From RGIG1681 sp045657465 (GTDB lineage: Bacteria > Bacillota > Clostridia > Christensenellales > UBA1242): a DNA stretch of 64,000 nucleotides. Made by a program: the position numbers and the translations under genes. The notes beneath the pieces were generated by a model. The model saw nothing but the letters and a program-made list of their open reading frames with translations. It did not search any database and was not told the DNA's origin. The number at the start of each line of letters is the position of its first letter. Positions within the stretch are counted from its first letter, which is position 1. Below, piece by piece: positions 8,134 to 15,598 of this stretch. The stretch lies in assembly GCA_045657465.1 (NCBI GenBank), contig JAZOTD010000007.1, forward strand, positions 6,956 through 70,955, in the 5' to 3' direction.

Positions 8134-8535
8134 ATGAAAGAGTGTTTGTTTTGTAAATTGATGACTGAAAAAAATGTTAATAATGGCAAAAAAACAAATG
8201 AATATATTTTAGAAAACGAATTAGCACTTGGAAGATATGATGATTTTCCTGTAAGCAAAGGGCATATGGAGTTTGTTACAAAGAGACATATTGCCACAAT
8301 ATTTGATGCAACAGTTGAAGAAAAAACTGCAATATTTGAACTTATTGACAAAGCAAAAATGATGATAGATAAAGAATATCATCCAGATGGATATAACATA
8401 GGAATAAATTGTGGAGAGAGTGCTGGTCAAACGATTATGCATCTTCATGTTCACTTAATTCCAAGATATAATGGAGATGTTAAAAATCCACGTGGTGGAG
8501 TGCGAGGAATTATTCCTGAGAAACAGAATTATTAA
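8134..8535 (+). CDS. HIT family nucleotide hydrolase (Hint-like)
   Basis: A 133-residue histidine-triad protein with the full motif HLHVHLIPRY near residue 110; the middle His is the nucleophile in this family. The N-terminal FCKLM and the NPRGGVRGIIPEKQNY end match bacterial HIT hydrolases of 110-140 residues, which hydrolyse nucleoside phosphoramidates or AMP conjugates. A TGGAGAA ribosome site precedes the ATG. It is the first gene of a segment that seems to have been inserted behind trkA with duplication of the trkA tail. Confidence 0.93.
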   Translation: MKECLFCKLMTEKNVNNGKKTNEYILENELALGRYDDFPVSKGHMEFVTKRHIATIFDATVEEKTAIFELIDKAKMMIDKEYHPDGYNIGINCGESAGQTIMHLHVHLIPRYNGDVKNPRGGVRGIIPEKQNY

Positions 8536-8573
8536 TACCGTCAACACCTGCGAACCAGCCAACTGACGAATTT

Positions 8574-8987
8574 TTGCAATTTGCTCAAAAGGCATTAATA
8601 ATTAAAAATAATAAAATTTTACTAATTAAAAAATCCGCAAAGGATAAAAACTCTCCAAATTTATGGGAGGTTCCTGGCGGAAGAAAACAAGAAGGGGAAA
8701 ATCTTGAACAGCATATTATTAGAGAAGTTCAAGAAGAGGTTGGTCTTGATGTAACACCACAAAATATTTTTGATATGTATGATTTTAGCATACCTATCAA
8801 CGGCAAAAAAACAACAGTTGTTGCAGTGGCTAGATTTTGTGAATTGGTCAACGAAGATTTGCAAATAACAGAAGATGAAATTGACAATTGTGAATGGGTT
8901 GAAATTAATGATGATTTGTTAAAATACAATTTTATGCCAGCCATTCGCAAAACAATGGAAAAACTTGTAAGTTTTTATAAAAAATAA
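8574..8987 (+). CDS. Nudix hydrolase, possibly 5'-truncated
   Basis: A 137-residue Nudix (MutT-like) protein with the Nudix box starting GGRKQEGENLEQ and ending REVQEEVGL (about residues 38-61), the Mg2+ site for cleaving nucleoside diphosphate derivatives. The start is doubtful. The only standard in-frame initiator is a TTG at 8574 without a ribosome site, and there is no in-frame ATG before the Nudix box. The frame stays open and protein-like upstream (IPSTPANQPTDEF) back to a TGA at 8517 inside the HIT gene. This suggests a lost 5' end. It belongs to the segment bounded by the 19-bp repeat. Confidence 0.75.
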   Translation: MQFAQKALIIKNNKILLIKKSAKDKNSPNLWEVPGGRKQEGENLEQHIIREVQEEVGLDVTPQNIFDMYDFSIPINGKKTTVVAVARFCELVNEDLQITEDEIDNCEWVEINDDLLKYNFMPAIRKTMEKLVSFYKK

Positions 8988-9027
8988 TTTTCAAGCATAG
9001 ATGTTAAAAACAAGGTTGTTATTAAAT

Positions 9028-9046
9028 TCTCAAGACGAAGAATAAA
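9028..9046 (+). repeat. 19-bp direct repeat, copy 2
   Basis: An exact copy of the trkA 3' end in non-coding sequence, followed directly by the leader of the next Nudix gene. Confidence 0.9.
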
Positions 9047-9066
9047 TTTATTGTTAAGGAAATTAT

Positions 9067-9576
9067 ATGGAAGAAATGTTAGACACTTTTGATATTAATG
9101 GCAAGTTTTTAGGTGTTAAATCTAGAAGTTTTTGTCATGGAGAAAATCCTGGTGTTTATCATAAGCCAATCTGGATTTGGATTATGAATTCACAAAAACA
9201 AATTTTAGTTCAAAAGCGTGCAATGACAAAAAAGAAAAGTCCTGGCAAATGGGATATGCCTGCAGCTGGTCACGTTGATGCGGGGGAGAGTTGTTTAAAA
9301 GCGTGTGTTAGAGAAACCACTGAAGAACTTGGTTTGAATGTTGATGAAAAAGATTTTGTGTTTTTAAAAGAATTTGTTAATCACAAAGGCTGGGAACTCG
9401 CACAGGTTTATCTTTTAAAAACAGATGTGAAAGCTGAAGATATGAAATTGCAAGCAGAAGAAGTTGAACAAGTTAAATGGTGTGATTATGACGAATTTGT
9501 TAATCTTCTTTATTCAAGTGAGTTTTGCGGGCATAACAAAGAATATAAAGACTGGGTTGCAGAGATTTTAAAATAA
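9067..9576 (+). CDS. Nudix hydrolase, YfcD / IPP-isomerase-like
   Basis: A 169-residue Nudix protein whose opening (a DTFDINGKFLG segment, then SFCHGENPGVYHKP) resembles the YfcD/isopentenyl-diphosphate isomerase-like subgroup. The Nudix box runs from GHVDAGES to RETTEELGL (about residues 74-96). Members of the subgroup hydrolyse or isomerise diphosphate compounds; the substrate here is unknown. The ribosome site is AAGGAA. It was probably next to trkA before the HIT/Nudix insertion. A terminator follows. Confidence 0.88.
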   Translation: MEEMLDTFDINGKFLGVKSRSFCHGENPGVYHKPIWIWIMNSQKQILVQKRAMTKKKSPGKWDMPAAGHVDAGESCLKACVRETTEELGLNVDEKDFVFLKEFVNHKGWELAQVYLLKTDVKAEDMKLQAEEVEQVKWCDYDEFVNLLYSSEFCGHNKEYKDWVAEILK

Positions 9577-9587
9577 AAAACACAAAG

Positions 9588-9618
9588 CCAAATCAAACAA
9601 AATGATTTGGTTTTTTTA
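9588..9618 (+). terminator. Terminator after the YfcD-like gene
   Basis: A CCAAATCA/TGATTTGG stem with a short loop (9588-9610) is followed by seven T residues. Confidence 0.9.
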
Positions 9619-9719
9619 TTGTGTTTTGATTTATATAATAGCGTCAAAGCAGAATGGTAGACAAAACAAACTGCGTGTTGTTATAATGACGATATAAAAG
9701 CACTTTGATTGAGGGAATT

Positions 9720-10208
9720 ATGCAAGAAGATTTAGTTTTTGAAACAGCAGTTGAAAATAACCTTAATGAGATTATGGGGTTATATAAAAGAGTTATCAAA
9801 ACCACATTTACCACTTGGGATGAAAATTATCCAAGTAAGGAATTAATTGGTGATGACATAAAAAACAAAGAAATTTATGTGATTAAATTAAATAACAAAA
9901 TAGTGGCTGTAAGTTTTTTAGGCAAAAAAGAAAATGACACTGAACAGTGGTGTGTTGATCTCAAAAGGTCAATGGGTATTGCACGAATTTGTGTTGATCC
10001 AGAATTTCAAGGTAAGGGAATTGGAACCATGCTTGTTAAAAAGCTTATAGAAACAGCAAAAGAAAAAGGTGCCGACGGCATGCAATTTCATGTTGAAGTT
10101 TCAAATGTTTCTGCAATGAAAATGTATGAAAAATGCGGATTTAAAAACTATGGACGCGGTCAGTCAAATTATGGTTATGACTATTACAAATATGAACTTA
10201 TCTTCTAA
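9720..10208 (+). CDS. GNAT family N-acetyltransferase
   Basis: A 162-residue GNAT protein. The acetyl-CoA loop is in CVDPEFQGKGIGTMLV (near residue 100), followed by the usual C-terminal VEVSNVSAMKMYEKCGF. It transfers an acyl group from CoA to an unknown amine. The frame extends to a TTG at 9705, but TGAGGGAA fits the ATG at 9720. It is monocistronic, between a terminator and the start of the HExxH gene. Confidence 0.88.
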   Translation: MQEDLVFETAVENNLNEIMGLYKRVIKTTFTTWDENYPSKELIGDDIKNKEIYVIKLNNKIVAVSFLGKKENDTEQWCVDLKRSMGIARICVDPEFQGKGIGTMLVKKLIETAKEKGADGMQFHVEVSNVSAMKMYEKCGFKNYGRGQSNYGYDYYKYELIF

Positions 10209-10279
10209 CCATTATAGAGCAGTGGGTATTGTGTTTTTTGACAAAATATGATATAATTTAGCCAAGGGAGTAAAGAAAA

Positions 10280-12088
10280 ATGAATAATTTTGGATTAACC
10301 GATGAAGCATATCGTGAATGGTTGAGATTGTTAGATCCAAAGCCTTATTTGGCTGGGGCTGACAAGTCATTCAAAGATCAGTTTATTCAGTTTTTGAGTG
10401 ACGATTATAGCGATGCAAATCAAAGAGATTTTAAGCAAATAGAATTAAAAAACTTTATAAAAAAAGTGTCATATTTGCTTGATGTTCACATCACTTCAAT
10501 TAAGTTTGTGTCAGATCCAAACTCTAAAACATTAGGTGGGTTTAATCAGTCTTCTAACAGTCTTATTATGAATATTTGTCCAGAAAACTTATCTGAAGAA
10601 AATAAGATTATGTTTTTCAATACTATTCTGCATGAACTTAGACATGCTCAACAATATCAAAAATTTGCTTATTTCGATGATGATTCTGAGTTGTCGAAGA
10701 CTATGAGAGAGAATATTAGAAATTATAAAAAGCCATCAGACAAGCAAATTAAGAATGCAAAATATTATCTCAATTTTGTTGAAGTTGATGCTGAAAGATT
10801 TGCGATGGGGTTCACAAAAGAACTGCTTACAGAACTACACACTGACATAAATTATTTAAAGCATAGAAGATTGCTTTTAAAAGCAAACGCGCAAAACAAA
10901 GAATGTGAAGAAGATTTGGAAAATCAAATAAAACTTTCAAGCCGAATGGTTGAAGTTGATGACGAGTCTTTTACATATTTAAAAAAGGCGATTGAAGAAT
11001 ATAAAAGGCTGGTGTTTATTGAAAAAAGCACTAATGAATCTGAGATTGAGCCTTTGAGAAATTTAATTTTGTCAATGTCAAGAGTTTATTTAGACAAAAG
11101 AATGTCGAATTTTGTTGAGCTTGATGGTGACAAAAAAGAAAGATTGATTTGTGCTTTTTATGATGGTGTTGACACTTTAGATATTGCAAAAAAGCTTGAT
11201 GATCCAGTTATTGAAATGTTGAGTGCAATCGAAAATAAATATGGCAGAAGTTTTCACTATTCAAACAGAGTGTTGCGCATTGAAGATATCTCTAGAAGGT
11301 GTCGAATTGTTATGAGTCGTTATGGGGTTGAATATAACGAAGGCAGTCCAGCAGAGGTGCTTGAACAAACCATGCAAATTATGCCAGAAGTGTTTTTGGG
11401 GCATGTGAAAAATTATAAGCACACTGACCAAATGAAAGAAGAAGTCATGCTTTTATATGACCTAAGCAATTTAATGGAAATTAAAAATGTGAATGAGAAA
11501 GAATTTCCAAAAGCAGATGAAACATTTATTTATAAATGTTCAAAAAATATTGAAAAAATCATGCCAAGAGAAGAACTTCAAAAAGCACTTGAAAAAATTG
11601 TTACAGATGAAAAGTATCCTATAGCATTCAGTGAACTAATAAACGGCACATTAAATCGTTATGGCTACCATTATAAATGGGCAAAAATGTGTAAAGATGA
11701 TTATGGTGATTTTGGAATCCATGAGTTGTGTGTAAAAACCATGGGGGTTAAGTATGATCCAGAATCATTTGCGGACATTTTTGACAAATGTGAAAAACAT
11801 TTGCCAAAATTTTTAATAAATTGCTTGTTAAAAGAAAATTTAACTGAAGATGAAATGCATGTGATTCAATCTTTGATACGAGATCAAGGTCTTATATCTT
11901 TGCCTGTAGAAGACATTGAAAAAGGTATGCAAGAAGCTTTAAAGAAAACATTCATGGCAAAAACTAAAATTGATAGGGCAATGAATAACAAAGATAAACG
12001 CAAAGAAATTTTTGATATGTTTGAATCTAGGGGAATTGATATTGACAGGGTTCTAGCAGAAAGTCAAAAAGCAAAAGCGAAAGAGTAG
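10280..12088 (+). CDS. Putative zinc metallopeptidase-like protein (HExxH), unknown family
   Basis: A 602-residue soluble protein I cannot assign to a known family. Residues 118-122 read HELRH within ILHELRHAQQYQ, a zincin motif, and about 46-50 residues later NFVEVDAERFA offers a Glu for the third zinc ligand (gluzincin-like spacing). The remaining 400 residues are alpha-helical and charged, with repeated two-helix stretches. No signal peptide or membrane helix is seen, so it should be cytosolic. The ribosome site is AAGGGAG and a TATAAT lies upstream. It is monocistronic. It may be a peptidase or a degenerate metal-binding scaffold. Confidence 0.65.
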   Translation: MNNFGLTDEAYREWLRLLDPKPYLAGADKSFKDQFIQFLSDDYSDANQRDFKQIELKNFIKKVSYLLDVHITSIKFVSDPNSKTLGGFNQSSNSLIMNICPENLSEENKIMFFNTILHELRHAQQYQKFAYFDDDSELSKTMRENIRNYKKPSDKQIKNAKYYLNFVEVDAERFAMGFTKELLTELHTDINYLKHRRLLLKANAQNKECEEDLENQIKLSSRMVEVDDESFTYLKKAIEEYKRLVFIEKSTNESEIEPLRNLILSMSRVYLDKRMSNFVELDGDKKERLICAFYDGVDTLDIAKKLDDPVIEMLSAIENKYGRSFHYSNRVLRIEDISRRCRIVMSRYGVEYNEGSPAEVLEQTMQIMPEVFLGHVKNYKHTDQMKEEVMLLYDLSNLMEIKNVNEKEFPKADETFIYKCSKNIEKIMPREELQKALEKIVTDEKYPIAFSELINGTLNRYGYHYKWAKMCKDDYGDFGIHELCVKTMGVKYDPESFADIFDKCEKHLPKFLINCLLKENLTEDEMHVIQSLIRDQGLISLPVEDIEKGMQEALKKTFMAKTKIDRAMNNKDKRKEIFDMFESRGIDIDRVLAESQKAKAKE

Positions 12089-12102
12089 AATAAAAAAAAC
12101 AA

Positions 12103-12131
12103 AAACCGCGAAATGATTTCGCGGTTTTCTT
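12103..12131 (+). terminator. Terminator after the HExxH gene
   Basis: A CCGCGAAAT/ATTTCGCGG-type stem (12106-12124) followed by T residues. It can act in both directions between convergent genes. Confidence 0.9.
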
Positions 12132-12205
12132 TATTGGTTAATTGTTTGTGTGTTTGGCAATATTTTGTCTGCATAAAGCAGAGGGTTTTTATTTGAAATT
12201 TGCGT

Positions 12206-13084
12206 CTATTTTAATGTTTCATAAAGTTTGTTTGTGATAGAACAGATTTTTTGTGATTCTTCATTTGAGCATGTTTTAAGTTTTTTAAGTTTTGGAGAGC
12301 CCCAAATATTACAAAATTGTGGGCCAATCCATGTGTTGTTTGGCGTGTGATTATTTATACCAAAAAGCACGTTTCTTGACGCCTTGTATGGGGTTGGGAA
12401 TAAGACCCCAACAGCAAATTTTACAAGCCAGTTTATACATTTTGGATAGTGACTTGTCATATTTGTAAGGGTTATGCCAGGGTGCACAATTGAAAGGTTG
12501 ACACCCGAATTTCTAAAAAGTTCATAAAGTGAAAATGTTAAAAAACGTTTTGAATTGCCATAGATTTTGCCAGGCTTTTTTCTTGAAGAAAAATCAACAT
12601 CATTATGGTCAATTTTTGAATAATTGTGAGCAATACTTGAGAGAGTGATGCAGGTTGAGTTTTCTTTTTTCTTTAGTTCAGGTAAAAGTTGTTTCGTGAG
12701 ATAATATGTGTATAAAAAATTGATTTGAAAAATATTGTTAAATCCAGAATCCAATTTTTTGACAGGAACATTATAGACACCTGCGTTGTTAATTAAAATA
12801 TCAATACCGTTATAGTTTTTTAGTTTATCGATACAAGAGTTTACACTTTTAAAATCACTTAAGTCTAATGGTATAAAGTGGGTTGTTGAATTTGGATATT
12901 TTTCTTTTATTTTACTAGAAAGAGTGTTTGCTAAGGTTTCATTTCTGCATGCAAGAACAATTGTTGCATCAAGACTTGCAAGGGCAAAACAAATTTCCTT
13001 GCCGAGTCCGCCGGTGGCACCGGTCACAACAACAACTTTATTTTTCAAATTAGGGCAGTGTTTCTTAATCCATTTGTGGTTCAT
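12206..13084 (-). CDS. SDR family oxidoreductase, retinol-dehydrogenase-like
   Basis: An NAD(P)-dependent short-chain dehydrogenase of about 292 residues. It has the cofactor motif TGATGGLG, LACRNE after strand 2, NNAGVYN, a Ser in TLSSIAHN and the catalytic pair in YGNSK. The sequence is closest in style to the retinol dehydrogenase / WW-oxidoreductase group. The frame is open to 13111, but the ATG at 13084 has an AGAAGAGA ribosome site, so I choose it. The start overlaps the end of the upstream HIT-like gene by 20 nt, so they are translationally coupled. It is not closely similar to the two SDR fusions at 3-5.6 kb. Confidence 0.88.
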   Translation of the reverse strand: MNHKWIKKHCPNLKNKVVVVTGATGGLGKEICFALASLDATIVLACRNETLANTLSSKIKEKYPNSTTHFIPLDLSDFKSVNSCIDKLKNYNGIDILINNAGVYNVPVKKLDSGFNNIFQINFLYTYYLTKQLLPELKKKENSTCITLSSIAHNYSKIDHNDVDFSSRKKPGKIYGNSKRFLTFSLYELFRNSGVNLSIVHPGITLTNMTSHYPKCINWLVKFAVGVLFPTPYKASRNVLFGINNHTPNNTWIGPQFCNIWGSPKLKKLKTCSNEESQKICSITNKLYETLK

Positions 13085-13610
13085 TGTTAATCTCTTCTTG
13101 TTTTTGTGCATAATCTTTTATCATTTTGCAAACTTGTTTAAATTTCTTTTCGTCATAAACATATTTGTGACGTGGCTTAACAAAGTTTTTTGAACCGCGT
13201 TCTTCTTCTTTATATCTAGGAATGAGTTGAACGTGATAGTGATTCATTGGTCCATCTGACATGGTGCAAAGATAGACGCGTTCACAACCATAAACCTTTT
13301 GAATTATTTTCATATATTCGCGAGTGAAGCGAATAATTTTTTCGTTGATGTGGTCTGGTGCTTCGCTAAGGTCATGGTAGTGTTCCTGCGTTGAAATCAT
13401 CATGTGACCATCTGCTCTTGGATTTGGAACAAACAAGCATTCGATGTCTTCGTCTTCAAATGTTTTTAGTTGTGCGTCGTCGCCATAAAGACGGTGTCCA
13501 GAAAGTCTGTCAACGCAAGTTGGACAAAATCCCATATCGGTGAGCTGGGCATTTGAATATTGAAGCAATTCTTCAATGTTGACATTTTCAAGTTCTTTTT
13601 GATATTTCAT
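13065..13610 (-). CDS. HIT-superfamily protein of the GalT/Ap4A-phosphorylase type (HxHxQ)
   Basis: A 181-residue histidine-triad superfamily protein. Its active-site motif is HYHVQLIPRY: the nucleophilic His is kept and the third His is Gln, the pattern of the galactose-1-phosphate uridylyltransferase and Ap4A phosphorylase branch, which are nucleotidyl transferases rather than Hint hydrolases. It also has FCPTCVDR near residue 28, which could bind zinc, and FVPNPRADGHMMIST. It is smaller than GalT (about 350 residues). A GGGGG ribosome site precedes the ATG. It is the first gene of a two-gene minus-strand operon with an SDR. Confidence 0.8.
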   Translation of the reverse strand: MKYQKELENVNIEELLQYSNAQLTDMGFCPTCVDRLSGHRLYGDDAQLKTFEDEDIECLFVPNPRADGHMMISTQEHYHDLSEAPDHINEKIIRFTREYMKIIQKVYGCERVYLCTMSDGPMNHYHVQLIPRYKEEERGSKNFVKPRHKYVYDEKKFKQVCKMIKDYAQKQEEINNEPQMD

Positions 13611-13700
13611 AAAACCCCCAAAAATCTATTGTTAGGTTTAGTATAACATAAAAAAACAAATTTCAATAATTTTTTATGCAAATTGTGATTCTCTTTTGAT

Positions 13701-13729
13701 TTGACTCATACAAATCTTTTCTCTATAAT
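13701..13729 (+). promoter_or_regulatory. Promoter of the oxygen-detoxification operon
   Basis: TTGACT (13701-13706), a 17-bp spacer and TATAAT (13724-13729) lie about 32 nt before the flavodiiron ATG, which has a GCGAGG ribosome site. Confidence 0.8.
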
Positions 13730-13761
13730 TTAGATATAAATAAAGACTATGCGAGGTTTAT

Positions 13762-14910
13762 ATGTTTATTAAAGACGATATTAAATATATCGGTGTAAAT
13801 GACCACGAAATCGATTTATTTGAAGGACAATATGATGTTCCTAACGGAATGAGTTATAACTCTTATGTGATTTTAGATGAAAAGATTGCGGTTATGGACA
13901 CCGTTGATGAAAGATTTGCAGATGAATGGCTTGCAAATTTAAAGAAAGAACTTGGTGGCAAGGTTCCGGATTATTTAGTGGTTCAGCACATGGAGCCTGA
14001 TCATTCTGGAAGTGTTGTCAGATTTGCAAATGTTTATAAAGATGCAAAAATTGTTTCATCTGCAAAAGCGTGTGCTATGATGAAGAATTTTTTTGGAACC
14101 GACTTTGCAGACAGGCAAGTGGTTGTTGCTGAAAATTCAACACTTGAACTTGGCAAACACAAACTTGTGTTTGTCGAAGCACCAATGGTTCACTGGCCTG
14201 AAGTTATTTTGACTTATGATGCCACAGACAAAGTTTTGTTTTCAGCTGATGCATTTGGAAAATTTGGTGCACTTGACGTAGAAGAAGAATGGGCATGTGA
14301 AGCACGCAGATATTATATTGGCATTGTTGGCAAATATGGCATGATGGTGCAAAATGTGCTTAAAAAAGCATCTAGCTTAGACATTCAAACAATTTGCCCT
14401 TTGCACGGGCCAATTTTGACTGAAAATCTTGGTTATTATTTAGATTTATATAACACTTGGTCAAGTTATGGTGTTGAAAGTGATGGTGTTGTAATTGCCT
14501 ACACCTCGGTTTATGGAAACACCAAAAAAGCAGTTTTGAAACTTGCAGGTGAACTTGAGAAAAAAGGTCAAAAAGTTGTTGTTAATGACCTTGCAAGATG
14601 TGATATGGCTGAAGCGGTTGAAGATGCATTTAGATACGGAAAAATTGTGTTTGCAACAACCACATATAATGGTGAAATTTTCCCATTTATGCGTGAATTT
14701 ATTTTGACACTTGTTGAACATAACTTTCAAAACAAGACAGTTTCATTTATTGAAAACGGAAGTTGGGCTCCAACTGCAACAAAAGTGATGAAGTCAATGC
14801 TTGAAAAATGCAAGAACTTAAATTATACAGAGGCGACTGTGAAAATTATGTCAGCATTAAACGCTGAAAGTGAAGCACAATTAATAGCACTAGCAGAAGA
14901 ATTAGCATAA
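13762..14910 (+). CDS. Flavodiiron protein (A-type flavoprotein, O2/NO reductase)
   Basis: A 382-residue cytosolic flavodiiron protein. Residues 1 to about 240 form the metallo-beta-lactamase-like diiron domain with all ligands visible: HMEPDH near residue 79, a His in APMVHWPE, an Asp in LFSADAFG and a His in CPLHGP. Residues about 250-382 form a flavodoxin domain with the FMN loop TSVYGNTKKA. It reduces O2 to water (or NO to N2O) with electrons from rubredoxin. The rubredoxin gene follows 21 nt later and a superoxide reductase gene after that, so the operon is an oxygen-defence set of an anaerobe. Confidence 0.96.
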   Translation: MFIKDDIKYIGVNDHEIDLFEGQYDVPNGMSYNSYVILDEKIAVMDTVDERFADEWLANLKKELGGKVPDYLVVQHMEPDHSGSVVRFANVYKDAKIVSSAKACAMMKNFFGTDFADRQVVVAENSTLELGKHKLVFVEAPMVHWPEVILTYDATDKVLFSADAFGKFGALDVEEEWACEARRYYIGIVGKYGMMVQNVLKKASSLDIQTICPLHGPILTENLGYYLDLYNTWSSYGVESDGVVIAYTSVYGNTKKAVLKLAGELEKKGQKVVVNDLARCDMAEAVEDAFRYGKIVFATTTYNGEIFPFMREFILTLVEHNFQNKTVSFIENGSWAPTATKVMKSMLEKCKNLNYTEATVKIMSALNAESEAQLIALAEELA

Positions 14911-14931
14911 AAATATAAAGGAGAAAAAATT

Positions 14932-15093
14932 ATGAGTAAATTTGTTTGTAACATCTGTGGCTGGGTTTATGATGAAGAACAGGGTCTTCCAGAACAAGGT
15001 GTTGCCGCAGGAACAAAAATTGCAGACTTGCCAGAAGATTTTAAATGTCAGCTTTGTGGCGTTGGCAAAGAAAATTTTAGAGTTGAAGACTAA
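14932..15093 (+). CDS. Rubredoxin
   Basis: A 53-residue rubredoxin. Two CxxC knuckles (CNICGWVYD and CQLCGVG) bind one Fe. It should carry electrons to the flavodiiron protein and superoxide reductase on either side. The ribosome site is AAGGAG. Most rubredoxins have a Trp and a Cys-Pro in the second knuckle region (DDWxCPxCG); here it reads PEDFKCQLCG, so Trp is Phe and Pro is Gln, which may shift the potential. Confidence 0.95.
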   Translation: MSKFVCNICGWVYDEEQGLPEQGVAAGTKIADLPEDFKCQLCGVGKENFRVED

Positions 15094-15105
15094 GGAGGAA
15101 AAATT

Positions 15106-15474
15106 ATGAAATTTTACATTTGTAAACATTGTGGAAATATTATCACAAAATTAACAGACAAGGTTGTTCCAGTTATGTGTTGTGGTGAAAAAATGCAAGA
15201 ACTCGTGGCAGGAACAACTGATGCTGCCGTTGAAAAACACGTTCCAGTTGTGACTGTAAGTGAAGGAAAGGTTAATGTTGTGGTTGGTCAAGTTGAACAC
15301 CCAATGACAGCAGAACACTTTATTGAATGGATTGTTGTTGAAACAAATCTTGGTGAAAAAATCAAACACCTTGAACCAAATCAAAAACCACAAGCAGAAT
15401 TTGCAATCTTGGCAGATGAAACGGTTTTAAATGTGTATGCATATTGCAACTTGCATAGTCTTTGGAAATCTTAA
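15106..15474 (+). CDS. Desulfoferrodoxin / superoxide reductase (two-iron type)
   Basis: A 122-residue superoxide reductase. The N-terminal desulforedoxin domain has the Cys4 site (CKHC, then MCCG). The C-terminal catalytic domain has the four His and one Cys of the Fe(His4Cys) centre: EKHVP, EHPMTAEH and YCNLH. It reduces superoxide to peroxide without making O2. It is the last gene of the operon, with a TAAGGAGGA ribosome site overlapping the rubredoxin stop region. Confidence 0.96.
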   Translation: MKFYICKHCGNIITKLTDKVVPVMCCGEKMQELVAGTTDAAVEKHVPVVTVSEGKVNVVVGQVEHPMTAEHFIEWIVVETNLGEKIKHLEPNQKPQAEFAILADETVLNVYAYCNLHSLWKS

Positions 15475-15482
15475 AAAACGAA

Positions 15483-15512
15483 AAAGAAAGTATGAAAATG
15501 CTTTCTTTTTTT
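15483..15512 (+). terminator. Terminator of the oxygen-detoxification operon
   Basis: An AAGAAAG/CTTTCTT stem followed by a long T run separates the operon from the marR promoter. Confidence 0.85.
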
Positions 15513-15535
15513 TGTGTAAAAATTTATAAAAAATT

Positions 15536-15553
15536 TTGTTGACAAATCAACAA
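15536..15553 (+). promoter_or_regulatory. MarR operator 1 with embedded -35 box
   Basis: A perfect palindrome TTGTTGACAAATCAACAA (7-bp arms, 4-bp centre). TTGACA at 15539-15544 lies inside it and, with a 17-bp spacer, pairs with TAAATT at 15562-15567. A repressor here would block the promoter. Confidence 0.85.
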
Positions 15554-15571
15554 GTATGTAGTAAATTAAAC

Positions 15572-15589
15572 TTGTTGACAAATCAACAA
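15572..15589 (+). promoter_or_regulatory. MarR operator 2
   Basis: An identical 18-bp copy of operator 1, exactly 36 bp downstream. It lies between the -10 box and the AAGGAG ribosome site of marR. Confidence 0.85.
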
Positions 15590-15598
15590 GGAGTTTTT

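Noticed and set aside
8536..8573. Integron attC-like site between the HIT and Nudix genes
   Set aside because: The GC-rich stretch has no convincing R''/R' core pair or fold, and no integrase is present. It reads better as coding sequence of a truncated gene.
12206..13084. Third member of the SDR-fusion system
   Set aside because: It is an SDR but of the retinol-dehydrogenase type, without extra domains, in a separate operon with a HIT-superfamily gene. Its similarity to the fusions is only general.
15536..15598. N-terminal extension of MarR from a TTG
   Set aside because: It consists of the operator palindromes; the ATG at 15599 has a perfect AAGGAG.
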